64,000 bases of DNA from Streptomyces sp. Tue 6430. GTDB lineage: Bacteria; Actinomycetota; Actinomycetes; Streptomycetales; Streptomycetaceae. The notes beneath the pieces were generated by a model that worked only from the letters and a program-made list of their open reading frames with translations, was not told where the DNA came from and searched no databases. The DNA lies in NCBI GenBank assembly GCA_021568835.1, contig JAKGSH010000001.1:62001-126000 (forward strand). The letters are read 5' to 3'. Within the stretch, counting starts at the first letter, position 1, and every line of letters starts with the position of its first letter. Shown here in pieces: positions 35,730 to 46,793 of this stretch. The translations under genes were made by a program, and so were the position numbers.

Positions 35730-37596
35730 ATGAGCGGCAAGGGGAGCGGGGCGAGCGGGGGAAACAGGGGAAGCCGGGCGGGCGCGCTGCTGTGGCGCGC
35801 CGCACTGGCCGCGCTGCTGGTGTGCGGGATCGGGCTGCTGCCCTGGCTCTCGCGCACCGACCCGGCGCTCACGGTGCTCAGGGCCCGGTCCGCCGACCGT
35901 GACCCCGCCCCTCAGGTGCTCGCCGACATTCGAGCCCAACTCGGTCTCGAACAGGGGCCTTTGCGCCTGCTCGGTCAGTGGCTCGCCGGGCTGCCGCGCG
36001 GGGACGCCGGGCACTCGTGGATCTCCGGTTCCGCGGTCGCGCCCGAGGTGCTCAGGGCGCTCGGCGTCTCCCTGCTGCTGATGGCGGTGGCCCTGTTCGT
36101 CGCCCTCGTCACGGCCGCCGCCGTGTGCGCCCGCACCCTCCGCCTCGGCGCCCGTCGCCGCCTCGACGGACGGCCGGCCGGAGGCTCGGGTTCGGCGGTG
36201 CTCGCCGCGCTGCCCGAGTTCCTCACCGCCTCCGTGCTCGCCACCGTCGTCGGCGTGCAGTGGGGCTGGCTGCCGGCCCTCGGCTGGTACGGCCCGCAGT
36301 GGACGGTGCTGCCCGCGCTCGCCCTCGGCCTGCCCGCGGGCGCGGTCCTCGGCCGCCTCCTCGACGACCAGCTCCCCGGCGCCTTCGCCGAACCCTGGGC
36401 GCTGGCCGCCGCCGCCCGCGGACTGCCCGGCCACGCCGTCGCCCGCCAGGCGCTGCGGCGCTGCGTGCCCGGACTGCTGCCCAACCTCGGACTGTTCGTC
36501 GTCGGCCTCACCGGCGGCTCGGTCGCCGTGGAGCAGATCTTCGACATCCCCGGCCTCGGCCGCACCACCCTCCGGGCGGCCATCGCCCAGGACCTGCCCG
36601 TCCTCCAGGCCGGCACCCTCCTGCTGGTCGCCCTCGCGGCCGTCACCACGGCCGCCGCGCGCCTGACCGCCTGTCGGCTCACCGGTCCCGCGCCGCACGA
36701 CGGAGCCCTCCAGAGCCTGCACCGGCCGCCCTCCGCACGGCCGTCGACCGCCCGCAGGATCCTGCTCCTCGCCTACGGCCTCCTGCTGACCGGCGTCATC
36801 ATGGTCGGACTGCCCCGCGACCCCCTCGCCCTCGACACCGCCGCCCGCCTGCGAGCACCCTCCCTCACCCACCCCTTCGGCACCGACGCCCTCGGCCGGG
36901 ACGTCCTCGCGCGGGTCGCCCACGGGGCCCTCGACACCCTGCTGCTCGCCCTCGCCGTCAGCGCGCTCGCCTGGCTCACCGGCGTTCTGCTCGGCTGCCT
37001 GCCCGCGCTGTCCGGGCCGCTCGTCGACACCGTCAACGCCGTCCCAACCGTCCTCGCCGCGCTCCTCGTCACCGCCGTCCAGGGCGGCGGCGCCGGCACG
37101 CCCGTCCTCGCCGTCGCCGCCGTGGCCTGGGCGCCCCTGGCCGCACACACCTCCGCACTGCTGCGGCAGGAGCGCGCCACCCTCCACCTGACCGCGACCC
37201 GCGCCCTGGGCGCCGGCCGCGTGTACCTGTTGAGAAGCGAACTCCTGCCCGCCGTCCTCCCGTCCGTCACCCGCCACGCCCTGCTGCGGCTGCCCGGCAT
37301 CGCCCTCGCGCTGGCCTCCCTCGGCTTCCTCGGCCTCGGCGCCCAGCCGCCGTCCCCGAGTGGGGGCTGCTCCTCGCCGAGAACCAGCCCTACGCCGAAC
37401 GCGCCCCCTGGGCCGTCCTCGCCCCCGCCGCCGTCCTCGCACTGCTGGGCGCGCTCGCGGTGACGGCGGCGGGGCAGGCGGGACGCGGGGGACGCGGCGC
37501 CGTACGGCTGCGACGGCTCGGGCGCGCGTCGACCAGCCGGCCGTCGCGTCCGCCCAGCCGGCCGCCGCGCCGGACCAGCCGGCAGGTGTCGCGTGA
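35730..37596 (+). CDS. Fused DppB-DppC-type ABC permease (frameshifted near end)
   Basis: From the ATG at 35730, 4 bases after the binding-protein stop. The first half (about residues 20-320) is a DppB-like permease with GGSVAVEQIFDIPGLGRTTL, the EAA-type loop. The second half (about 340-600) is DppC-like: HPFGTDALGRDVLARVAHGA and an EAA region TATRALGAGRVYLLRSELLP, followed by GLGAQPPSPEWGLLLAENQ. A C5-to-C4 contraction at about 37353 breaks the frame before EWGLLLAE, and a second break lies in the low-complexity tail; the natural end is PDQPAGVA with a TGA at 37594, overlapping the next start (GTGA). Fusion of the two permease subunits is unusual but seen in actinomycetes. Confidence 0.75.
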
Positions 37597-38822
37597 TCTC
37601 GCCGCCGCTCCTGCGCGGTGCTCGGGACCGCACTCGGCTCCCGCCGTTCCCGCCGCTCCTGCGGCTCCTCGTCCTCACGCAACTCGCCTTCAACGTCGGC
37701 TTCTTCGCCGTGCTGCCCTTCCTCGCCGAACACCTCGGCGGGACGGTCGGGATGGCCGGCTGGACGGTCGGGTTGGTGCTGGGGCTGCGGACCTTCAGCC
37801 AGCAGGGGCTGTTCGTGGTGGGCGGTGCGCTCGCCGACCGGTACGGCGTCCGGCCCGTGGTGCTCGCCGGCTGCGCACTGCGTATCGCCGGGTTCTGGTG
37901 GCTCGGGTACGCCGAGCGGGCCTGGGCGGTCGTCGGGGCGGTGCTCCTCATCGGGTTCGCCGCCGCGCTGTTCTCGCCCGCCGTCGAGTCGGAGGTGGTG
38001 CGGCAGGCCGTCGCGTGGGAGGAGTCGGGGGCGGGTCCCGGACGAGGGTACTGGCGTTGTTCACCGTCGCCGGGCAGGCCGGCGCGTTCGTCGGGCCCCT
38101 GCTCGGCGCGCTGCTGCTGTCGGTCGACTTCCGCGCGGTGTGCCTGGCCGGAGCCGGCGTCTTCGTCCTGGTCCTCGCGGGCCACGCGCGGCTGCTGCCC
38201 CGGCACGTTCCCGGCCGTGCCCGCGTCCGGGTGCGCGGAGGCGTCGGACCGTTGCTGCGCAACCGACGCTTCCTGGCGCTGTGCTGCGCGTACGGTGCCC
38301 ACCTCCTCGCCTACAACCAGCTCTATCTCGCGCTGCCCGCCGAGGTGGAGCGCGCCGCCGGTTCACAGACGCCGCTGGCCTGGCTGTTCGCGCTGTCGTC
38401 CCTGCTGGTGGTGACCGCGCAGCTGCCGGTCGCACGGTGGGCGGGGGAGCGGCTCACCCCGCGCCGCGCCATGACGGCCGGGCTGACAGTGATCTCCGCC
38501 GGGTTCGGCGTCGTCGCCCTCACGGTGCCCTCCGGGGCGACCGGGACGACGGGGCTGCTGCCCGCCGCCGGGTTCGTCGTCCTCCTCACCCTCGGCCAGA
38601 TGCTGGTGGCACCCGCCGCGCGGGCCTGGCTTCCCGACCTCGCGGAGGAGGGGCGGCTCGGGCTGTACACGGGCGCGTTGTCGTCCGTCTCCGGCCTGAT
38701 CGTGCTGGCCGGCAGCGCGGTCACGGGCGTCCTGCTCGACGGGGGCCTGCCGGCGGCCGCGCCGTGGGCCGTGCTGGCGGCCGTACCGGCGGGGCGGTGC
38801 TGTTGCTGCCACGGCGGGGTAG
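37593..38822 (+). CDS. MFS transporter (frameshifted)
   Basis: Starts at the GTG at 37593 inside the permease stop. About 410 residues with twelve predicted membrane helices: LVLTQLAFNVGFFAVLPFLA (TM1), the loop motif GALADRYGVRPV between TM2 and TM3, and later LSSLLVVTAQLPVARW. Frame breaks occur at about 38035 (GGG then TCC; one G restores GAGSRTRVLALFTV), about 38790 and about 38817, after which the protein would end LLLPRRG at a TAG at 38820. All have deletion phase. MDR/DHA1-type exporter of unknown substrate, coupled to the peptide importer. Confidence 0.7.
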
Positions 38823-38942
38823 GGGCTCCCGTCGGCTGCCCACCTTCCAGTTCCAGGGTTCCGCCCTCCCTGAAGCAGGCCCTCCCCGAGGGAAGACTGA
38901 CGGCCGTGGCGCACCGCAGGTGTTCCGGCGTCCCGGACGTCC

Positions 38943-39713
38943 TCAGCGCGCCGCCAGCTCCAGCACCATCGGCTCGGTGGCCGGCTGCTCGGCGACGACG
39001 GCCCGCGACTCCCGCCACAGCCACACCACATCCCGCCCGAAGGACCACAGCAGCAGGGCCAGGGCCAGCAGGGCCACCGCGAAGTTGCCGGCGTACGGGA
39101 GCAGGTCCGCGCCCGCCAGCAGCAGGCAGACGCCCTGCAGCGCGGCGACCGTCTTGCGGGCGAAGGACGGGGGCAGCGGGGCGTTCAGCCACGGGGCCAC
39201 GCGGGCCGCGGCGACGAAGGCGTAGCGCATGCCGCCGATCAGGAGGACCCAGGGGCCCAGCTCCAGGGAGACGTACACGCTGAGCACCAGGATCAGGAAC
39301 GCGTCGACCTCCATGTCGAAGCGCGCGCCCAGGGCCGTCGAGGTGCCCGTGCGGCGGGCCACCTTGCCGTCCACACCGTCCAGCAGCAGGGCCACGGCCG
39401 TCAGGCCGACCAGCAGGGACACCGGCGGCGCGCTCACGAAGGAGTCCGCCACCAGGGCCGTCACCCCGCCGACCAGGGTGGCCCGGCCGAGGGTGACCCG
39501 GTTCGCCGGGCCGAAGGTGCGCAGACCCGAGCGGTGCAGCGCCCGTGAGAGCACCGCCCAGGTGGCCACGGCGAAGACGAGGCCGGTCACCCAGCCCGCC
39601 GGGCCCAGGCCGATCGCCGTGCCGAGCAGGGCCAGCACCAGGATCTGCACGCCCGCTCCCACAGCGGTCTCCTGCTGGACCAGCCTCGCGTCGTAAATGT
39701 CGTTCAGGGCCAC
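38943..39713 (-). CDS. CDP-alcohol phosphatidyltransferase-family membrane protein
   Basis: About 256 residues from a GTG at 39713, which has GGAGG seven bases upstream (GGAGGATGTGC); the frame is open further upstream but lacks a ribosome site. Several membrane helices surround the complete CDP-OH motif DGVDGKVARR...G...D...D (D-x2-DG-x2-AR-x8-G-x3-D-x3-D) at about residues 115-140. The enzyme transfers a phospho-alcohol from a CDP-linked donor to another alcohol. Substrate not predictable; it is divergent from the dehydrogenase gene that opens the 6-PTPS cluster and is conserved next to it, so the cluster may make a lipid- or phosphodiester-linked product. Confidence 0.8.
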   Translation of the reverse strand: MALNDIYDARLVQQETAVGAGVQILVLALLGTAIGLGPAGWVTGLVFAVATWAVLSRALHRSGLRTFGPANRVTLGRATLVGGVTALVADSFVSAPPVSLLVGLTAVALLLDGVDGKVARRTGTSTALGARFDMEVDAFLILVLSVYVSLELGPWVLLIGGMRYAFVAAARVAPWLNAPLPPSFARKTVAALQGVCLLLAGADLLPYAGNFAVALLALALLLWSFGRDVVWLWRESRAVVAEQPATEPMVLELAAR

Positions 39714-39820
39714 CGCACATCCTCCGGCCAGGTGACAGAGTCGATCAAGGCCGCGTACTGTGCGCGACCTGTGCACACCTCGGTACGTGAGCAAGTTCCC
39801 GAACGTTCAGGAGGACGCCG

Positions 39821-41314
<1,494 letters not shown>

Positions 41315-41360
41315 CCGACGTGACGATGGAAAAGGCCCCGCTCGCCTATCTGCCCGCCCA

Positions 41361-41423
41361 GCCGGCGGCCTCGAAGACCGGGCCGGCGGCCCCGAAGACC
41401 GCGCCGGCGGCCCTGAAGACCGG
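41361..41423. repeat. Three tandem 21-bp repeats before the glycosyltransferase
   Basis: Units GCCGGCGGCC(T/C)(C/T)GAAGACCG(G/C) at 41361-41381, 41382-41402 and 41403-41423, ending 12 bases before the ATG at 41436. They could encode PAA-KTG-type heptapeptides if translation began upstream (ATG at 41326). Confidence 0.6.
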
Positions 41424-41435
41424 GGGGATCATCCC

Positions 41436-42533
41436 ATGTCCCTGCGTTCCGTGCACTTCGTCATGCCGGGCGGCGTCGACGACCCGGCGAACCCCAGCGG
41501 CGGCAACGCCTACGACCGCCGCGTCTGCCTGGACCTCCCCGGCTTCGGCTGGCAGGTCCACCAGCACCGGGTCGCCGGCGAGTGGCCCCGCCCGGGAGTC
41601 GCCGCCCGCACCGAACTGGCCCGCACGCTCAGGGAGTTGCCCGACGGCACGGTCGTCCTGCTGGACGGTCTGGTGGCCTGCGGCGTCCCGGAGATCGTCG
41701 TACCGGAGGCGGAACGGCTGCGGCTCGCCGTCCTGGTGCACCTGCCCCTCGGTGACGAGACCGGACTCGACCCGGTGCTCGCCGCCGAACTCGACGCCGG
41801 GGAACGGGCCGTGCTGCGCGCCGTCCCCGCGGTGATCGCCACCAGCGACTGGGCGGTCCGCCGTCTCGTCTCGCACCACGGCCTCGCCCCGGACAAGGTG
41901 CACGAGGCCGCACCGGGCGCCGACATCGCCCCCCTCGCCTCCGGCACCGACGGCGTCTCCCGCCTGCTGTGCGTGGCCGCGGTGACCCCCCGCAAGGGCC
42001 AGCACCGGCTGATCGAGGCGCTGGCCTCGGTGACCGAACTGCCGTGGACCTGCTCCTGCGTCGGCGGCCTCGGCCAGGACCCGGAGTACGTCGCCCACCT
42101 GCGCGGCCTCATCCGCGAGCACGGCCTCCAGGACCGGCTGGAGCTGGCGGGCCCCAAGGCGGGCGCCCAGCTCGACGCCGCGTACGCCACCGCCGACCTG
42201 ATGGTCCTCACCTCCTACGCCGAGACCTACGGCATGGCGGTCACCGAGGCCCTCGCCCGCGGCATCCCCGTCCTCGCGACCGACGTGGGCGGCGTGCCCG
42301 AGGCGGTCGGCCGCGCCCCCGACGGCGGCGTCCCCGGCATCCTCGTGCCGCCGGAGGACCCGGCCGCCTTCGCCGCCGAACTGCGCGGCTGGTTCGGCGA
42401 GGCGGACGTGCGGCGCCGGCTGAAGGCGGCCGCACGGAGCCGGCGGGCGGCTCTGGGCGGCTGGGCGAGCACCGCCCAGCGCCTCGCCGGCGTCCTCGGC
42501 CGGCTGCCCGGCGAACCCCGGAGGGCGGCATGA
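41436..42533 (+). CDS. GT4-family glycosyltransferase
   Basis: About 365 residues from the ATG at 41436. GT-B fold: N-terminal SVHFVMPGGVDDPANPSGGN acceptor loop, then LLCVAAVTPRKGQHRLIEAL at the start of the donor domain and the GT4 E-x7-E motif in ETYGMAVTEALARG, followed by GGVPEAV. The predicted reaction is retaining transfer of a sugar from a nucleotide sugar. It overlaps the following methyltransferase (ATGA). In the cluster context the acceptor could be the pteridine- or pyrimidine-derived product or its lipid carrier. Confidence 0.82.
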   Translation: MSLRSVHFVMPGGVDDPANPSGGNAYDRRVCLDLPGFGWQVHQHRVAGEWPRPGVAARTELARTLRELPDGTVVLLDGLVACGVPEIVVPEAERLRLAVLVHLPLGDETGLDPVLAAELDAGERAVLRAVPAVIATSDWAVRRLVSHHGLAPDKVHEAAPGADIAPLASGTDGVSRLLCVAAVTPRKGQHRLIEALASVTELPWTCSCVGGLGQDPEYVAHLRGLIREHGLQDRLELAGPKAGAQLDAAYATADLMVLTSYAETYGMAVTEALARGIPVLATDVGGVPEAVGRAPDGGVPGILVPPEDPAAFAAELRGWFGEADVRRRLKAAARSRRAALGGWASTAQRLAGVLGRLPGEPRRAA

Positions 42534-43624
42534 GGGAGACCACGGTGACCCCGGCCGACCTGGCCGACCCGGCAGGGCAGAGCGGGCAGGGCGGACAGGG
42601 CGTGCAGGGCGTGCAGGACGGGCAGAGCGGGCAGGACGAGTGGGGACCGGCCCGGCCCGGCCCCCGCGGGACGCCCTCGGACGGGGAGACGCGGACCTCC
42701 GGCGTCATCGCGGGCGCCGGCCCGGTGACCCGCCCCGGTGAACGGCCGACCGTACGGCTGCGGGAGGGCGACGGGGACGACACGGCCCAGGAGCCGCCCC
42801 GCTACGCCCCCGAGTGGCTGCGGCTGCGCGAGCCCGCCGACGCCGCCGCGCGGGCGGCCGGCCTGCTGGACCCGCTGCGGATCCGGCTGGCCGACCTGCC
42901 CGGCCGCACCGGCGGACTCGTCGTGCACGACCTGGGCTGCGGCACCGGCTCGATGGGCCGCTGGCTCGCCCCCCGCCTGGACGGCCCCCAGCACTGGATC
43001 CTGCACGACCGCGACCCCTACCTGCTGCACTTCGCGGCCGTCGGCGCCGCGCGGGCCGCCGCCGACGGCAGCCGGGTCACCGTCGAGACCCGGCGCGGCG
43101 ACGTCGCCCGGCTGACCCCGGACGCCCTGGCCGGCGCCTCGCTGGTGACCGCGTCGGCGCTGCTGGACGTCCTCACCCGCGAGGAGGTCGACACCCTCGC
43201 CGCGGCCTGCGCGGGCGCCGGCTGCCCCGCCCTGCTGACCCTCTCCGTGGCCGGGCGCGTCGAACTGACCGCCCCCGACCCGATGGACGAGGAGATCGCC
43301 GCCGCCTTCAACGACCACCAGCGACGCGGCGGCCTCCTCGGCCCCGACGCGGTCACCGCGGCCTGCGAGGCGTTCGCCGGCCACGGCGCGACCGTGAAGG
43401 TGCACCCCAGCGCCTGGCGGCTCGGCCCCGACGAGGCCGCGCTCACCGCCCAGTGGCTGCGCGGCTGGGTCGGCGCCGCCGTCGAGGAGCGCCCCGGCCT
43501 CGCGGCCCGCGCCGAGACCTACCTCGCGGCCCGGCTGGCGGCCTGTGCGGCCGGTGAACTCCACGTCACCGTCCACCACAGCGACCTCCTCGCCCTGGCC
43601 CGGCCCACGGACGGCGTCCGATGA
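42530..43624 (+). CDS. Class I SAM-dependent methyltransferase
   Basis: About 364 residues from the ATG at 42530. The N-terminal 80 residues are low-complexity (QSGQGGQGVQGVQDGQSGQ) and probably disordered. Motif I of the Rossmann methyltransferase is LVVHDLGCGTGSMGRWLAP, then WILHDRDPYLL (acidic ribose-binding end of strand 2) and SLVTASALLDVLT. The C-terminal part has RLGPDEAALTAQWLRGWV. It starts inside the glycosyltransferase stop and overlaps the next gene by four bases, so GT4, methyltransferase and membrane protein form a tight unit. Methyl acceptor unknown. Confidence 0.8.
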   Translation: MRETTVTPADLADPAGQSGQGGQGVQGVQDGQSGQDEWGPARPGPRGTPSDGETRTSGVIAGAGPVTRPGERPTVRLREGDGDDTAQEPPRYAPEWLRLREPADAAARAAGLLDPLRIRLADLPGRTGGLVVHDLGCGTGSMGRWLAPRLDGPQHWILHDRDPYLLHFAAVGAARAAADGSRVTVETRRGDVARLTPDALAGASLVTASALLDVLTREEVDTLAAACAGAGCPALLTLSVAGRVELTAPDPMDEEIAAAFNDHQRRGGLLGPDAVTAACEAFAGHGATVKVHPSAWRLGPDEAALTAQWLRGWVGAAVEERPGLAARAETYLAARLAACAAGELHVTVHHSDLLALARPTDGVR

Positions 43625-45243
43625 ACGCGGAGACGGCGGGCGCGCGCGTCCCGGCGCCGGCACCACCGGCGCGGTGCGAGCGGACGCCCCTGCGACGGCC
43701 CCGGCGCGACGACGTCGCGCGGGCGGCCGCGCACCTGCTGACGTCCCGCACGGCGGCCGTGGACGCGCCCCCGGTGGGTACGGCGACGGCGCACGCGCCT
43801 CTGCTCGGCACGGCGGCCGTGGGCGTGTCCCCGGTGGGTACGGCGGCCGTGGACGCGCCCCCGGTGGGTACGGCGACGGCGCACGCGCCTCTGGTCGGCA
43901 CGGGCACGGCGACCGGGCGCATCCCCCTGTCCCGTACGCCGACCGGGCACGTTCCCGGGACCGGTGCGGCGGCGGGAACATGCCCGGTGCCTGACGGCCC
44001 CACCGGCCCCGACCGCCTTGCCGTCTCCGCAGGCCCCGCCGGCCCCGCCGGCCCCACCGGCCTCGCAGACCCCGCCGGCCCCGAGGATCGCACCGGCGTG
44101 ATCGTGGCCGAACCGGCCCCGCAGTCGGCCGTGCCCTCCCGCTTCGCGGCACTGCGGGCCCACGGCGGCACCCTCGCCGGGGTCCTGATCCTCGGCGTCC
44201 TGCTGTGGCGGATGGGTACCGGCCCCGTCGTGGACGGACTGCGGCGCGTCGACGCCGCCACCCTGCTCCTCGGGCTCGGGATCGGCGCCGTCACCACCGT
44301 GTTCAGCGCGTGGCGCTGGGCGCTGGTGGCCCGCGGCCTGCGGATCCGGCTTCCGCTCGGGCCCGCCGTCGCCGACTACTACCGCTCGCTGTTCCTCAAC
44401 GCCGCCCTGCCCGGCGGCATCCTCGGCGACGTGCACCGCGCCGTGCGCCACGGGCGGAGCGCCGGCGACGTCGGACGCGGCGTGCGGGCCGTCGTCCTGG
44501 AGCGCACGGCGGGGCAACTCGTGCTGGCCCTGGCCGGAGTGACGATCCTGCTGACCCTGCCGTCCCCGGTTATGGCGGACGTACGGCACTTCGCGCCGGC
44601 CGTCGGCCTCGGCGCGGTCGGCGCGCTCGCCGTCGTCCTCGCCGTGCGGATGAACTCCCCGGCGGGCCGCCGGGGCGGCCGGATGCGCAGGGCGCTCGGC
44701 GAGGCGCGCGAGGGACTGCTGTCCCGGCGCAACGGACCGGGTGTCGCCCTGTCGTCGGCGATCGTCCTGGCCGGGCACCTGGCCACCTTCGTCGTGGCCG
44801 CCCGTGCGGCCGGCTCCGCCGCCCCCGTGCTCACGCTGCTGCCGTTGGCGGTCCTCGCGCTGCTCGCGATGGGCGTGCCGCTGAACGTCGGCGGCTGGGG
44901 GCCCCGCGAGGGCGTCACCGCCTGGGCGTTCGGCGCCGCCGGACTCGGCGCGAGCACCGGGCTGGCCGTCGCCGTCGTGTACGGGGTGCTCAGCTTCGCG
45001 GCCGCACTGCCCGGCCTCGCCGTCCTCGTCGCCCGCCGGCGCACGGCCTCCGGCGCCGTCGCGCCGGAGGCGGAGCCCGGCGCCGCACGTCACACGGGAT
45101 CGCCCGCGGAATCCTCCGCCGTGGTCCCGGACGTCAGTATCGAGAAATACGTCCCGAAGGAATCCGTCAGGCTCGACAGGAGTTCCTTCCCCTTTTCCGC
45201 GGACCCCAGGGAGGGACGGCCGATGACGCCCGAATCGGTATAG
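43621..45243 (+). CDS. YbhN/LPG-synthase-like transmembrane protein
   Basis: About 540 residues from the ATG at 43621, inside the upstream stop. Residues 1-170 are cytoplasmic and low-complexity, including five 10-residue repeats (TAAVDAPPVG type). Residues about 180-480 contain seven to eight membrane helices of the lysylphosphatidylglycerol-synthase TM (UPF0104) family, with YRSLFLNAALPGGILGDVHR and NVGGWGPREGVTAWAF as signatures. Members move or flip lipids and glycolipids. The last 50 codons overlap the converging creatininase gene by 154 bases, so the true stop may be earlier if a base is missing near 45060. It closes the glycosyl-/methyltransferase operon. Confidence 0.75.
   Translation: MNAETAGARVPAPAPPARCERTPLRRPRRDDVARAAAHLLTSRTAAVDAPPVGTATAHAPLLGTAAVGVSPVGTAAVDAPPVGTATAHAPLVGTGTATGRIPLSRTPTGHVPGTGAAAGTCPVPDGPTGPDRLAVSAGPAGPAGPTGLADPAGPEDRTGVIVAEPAPQSAVPSRFAALRAHGGTLAGVLILGVLLWRMGTGPVVDGLRRVDAATLLLGLGIGAVTTVFSAWRWALVARGLRIRLPLGPAVADYYRSLFLNAALPGGILGDVHRAVRHGRSAGDVGRGVRAVVLERTAGQLVLALAGVTILLTLPSPVMADVRHFAPAVGLGAVGALAVVLAVRMNSPAGRRGGRMRRALGEAREGLLSRRNGPGVALSSAIVLAGHLATFVVAARAAGSAAPVLTLLPLAVLALLAMGVPLNVGGWGPREGVTAWAFGAAGLGASTGLAVAVVYGVLSFAAALPGLAVLVARRRTASGAVAPEAEPGAARHTGSPAESSAVVPDVSIEKYVPKESVRLDRSSFPFSADPREGRPMTPESV
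43751..43900. repeat. Five 30-bp tandem repeats in the YbhN-like gene
   Basis: Units of CGGCGGCCGTGGACGCGCCC type (30 bases each) at 43751, 43781, 43811, 43841 and 43871; alternate units are more alike (90-base period). They encode TAAVDAPPVG and TATAHAPLLG decapeptides in the cytoplasmic N-terminal region. Confidence 0.7.
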
Positions 45244-45877
45244 GCGGACATTCCCAGTGTGAGCAGATGGCGACGGTCGTCCGCGGTGAAATCGGCGGAC
45301 TCGTAACCGGGCCGGACGAGTTCGGGATGGGTGTGCAGCAGGATCGAGGTCTCGATCTCCCCGGCGTGCATGTCGGTGAGCAGCGAGGTCGACACCCCGG
45401 ACGCGGCCCGGGCCGTCTCCCAGTCCTCCGGGGCCGGGAAGAGCGCCATCCGCTCGCCGCGGGCGGAGGACTCCTGGACCGCGTTGCCCAGGACGTAGTT
45501 CCCGCCGTGTCCGTTGACGAGCACCAGGGCCTCGACGCCCGAGCGGCGCAGTGAGGCCGCGATGTCCTGTACCACCGCGTGAAGGGTGACGGCGGAGATG
45601 CTGACGGTTCCCGGCCAGTCCGCGTGCTCGTGCGAGCAGGCGATGGTCACCGGGGGAGGAGGTGCACCGGATACGCGGCGGCCAACTCCCGCGCTATCGC
45701 GCACGCGACGAGCGTGTCGGTGGCCAACGGCAGGTACGGTCCGTGCTGTTCGAAGCTTCCGACGGGCAGCACCGCCACCTGGACCGGGACGTCCGCGCCG
45801 CGCGAGCGCACGTCCTCGGTGGTGTCCGCGGGCACGAGTCCGTACGCCTGTGCCGTCCGCATTCCCGAACCACTCAT
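45090..45877 (-). CDS. Creatininase-family amidohydrolase, ArfB-like (frameshifted)
   Basis: Starts at the ATG at 45877 behind GGGAAAAG. About 262 residues once the frame break at a G-rich run near 45651-45662 is repaired. Creatininase metal ligands are visible: GSFEQHGPYLPLATD (Glu, His, Asp), then IACSHEHADWPGTVS, LVNGHGGNYVLGN and MHAGEIETSIL. In archaea, ArfB of this family removes formate from FAPy, the product of GTP cyclohydrolase III, in riboflavin/F420 synthesis. Here the gene is divergent (38 bases apart) from a GTP cyclohydrolase II variant expected to release FAPy. The pairing strongly suggests the deformylation step. Its 3' end overlaps the converging YbhN gene. Confidence 0.75.
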
Positions 45878-45915
45878 CTTTTCCCGGCCTTTCGTCTCTG
45901 CTTAGGAACCAGATC

Positions 45916-46575
45916 ATGACAGACAAATTTGGCGTGCTCGGCAAGAAGTCCCCCCAGCGCACCGGTGTGGAACGCGTGGTGAATGCACCGCTGCCCACCG
46001 TGTACGGCAAATTCCAGGCGATCGGTTACCTCGACCACGACCGCGGCGACGAGCAGGTGGCCCTGGTGTACGGCGATCCCGGCACCGAGAACGTGCTGAC
46101 CCGGCTGCACTCGGAATGCCTCACCGGTGACGCGTTCGGCTCCCAGCACTGCGAGTGCGGCGACCAGCTCGAGTCGGCGCTGCGGGCCGTCGTCGCCGAG
46201 GGCCGGGGCATCGTCGTCTACCTGCGCGGGCACGAGGGCCGGGGCATCGGGCTGCTGGGCAAGCTGCGGGCGATGGCACTCCAGGCGGAGGGCCTGGACA
46301 CCGTCGAGGCGAACGTGGCGCTGGGCTTCCCGGTGGACGCGCGGGACTACAAGGCGGCCGCCGAGATCCTGCGCGACCTGGGCGTGCGCTCCGTCCGCCT
46401 GATGTCGAACAACCCGCGCAAGCGGGAGGCGCTGGTGGACCATGGCATCCAGGTCGCCGAGGAGGTGCCGCTGCTGATCGAGCCGTGCGAGAACAACATC
46501 ACGTACCTGCGCACCAAGCGCGAGCGGCTGGACCACCGCCTGCCCCACCTGGACGCGGTCGCGCACTGGTCCTGA
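45916..46575 (+). CDS. ribA: GTP cyclohydrolase II paralog with Met120 (SCO6655-like, predicted FAPy-forming)
   Basis: A 219-residue protein, ATG at 45916 after TTAGGAACC. Zinc ligands CLTGDAFGSQHCECG (Cys68, Cys79, Cys81) and the catalytic GHEGRGIGLL are intact. The canonical KLRAY motif reads KLRAM, giving methionine at residue 120. In the S. coelicolor paralog SCO6655 this Tyr-to-Met change is reported to stop the reaction at the formamidopyrimidine FAPy instead of releasing formate. The enzyme lacks the DHBP-synthase domain of riboflavin-pathway fusions, so it is a second, specialised copy. It is divergent from a creatininase-family gene that could perform the missing deformylation. Confidence 0.88.
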   Translation: MTDKFGVLGKKSPQRTGVERVVNAPLPTVYGKFQAIGYLDHDRGDEQVALVYGDPGTENVLTRLHSECLTGDAFGSQHCECGDQLESALRAVVAEGRGIVVYLRGHEGRGIGLLGKLRAMALQAEGLDTVEANVALGFPVDARDYKAAAEILRDLGVRSVRLMSNNPRKREALVDHGIQVAEEVPLLIEPCENNITYLRTKRERLDHRLPHLDAVAHWS

Positions 46576-46793
46576 GCGGGCCGGTCCCGACTACGGCGGC
46601 CGTGACCGTGCCGGTCGCGAGCGCGCCGGCCTTGACCGTGCGGGTCATGACCGAGCCGGCGTGACCGCGCGGGCCGTGACCGTGCCGGTCGTGAGCGCCC
46701 GCGTCCCGAGCACGTGACGCGGGTCGCCGCGACGCCCGGTGGTCACGGCGGCCCGCTCAGGCCCGCCGGTCGGTCTCAGGCCCGCCGGTCAGT
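46576..46793. repeat. Repeat-rich spacer after ribA
   Basis: About 210 bases composed of imperfect 17-20-base units related to GACCGTGCCGGTCGTGA (alternating GTGACCG and CCGGTC, able to fold), then two exact-but-one 19-base units CTCAGGCCCGCCGGTC(G/A)GT at 46756-46774 and 46775-46793. The last runs into the stop of the next, converging gene. No gene seen; it probably acts as a terminator. Confidence 0.5.

Noticed and set aside
34134..37733. A 1199-codon frame on the minus strand opposite the ABC importer
   Set aside because: Composed almost only of Gly, Glu, Arg and Ala; antisense shadow of the binding protein and permease genes.
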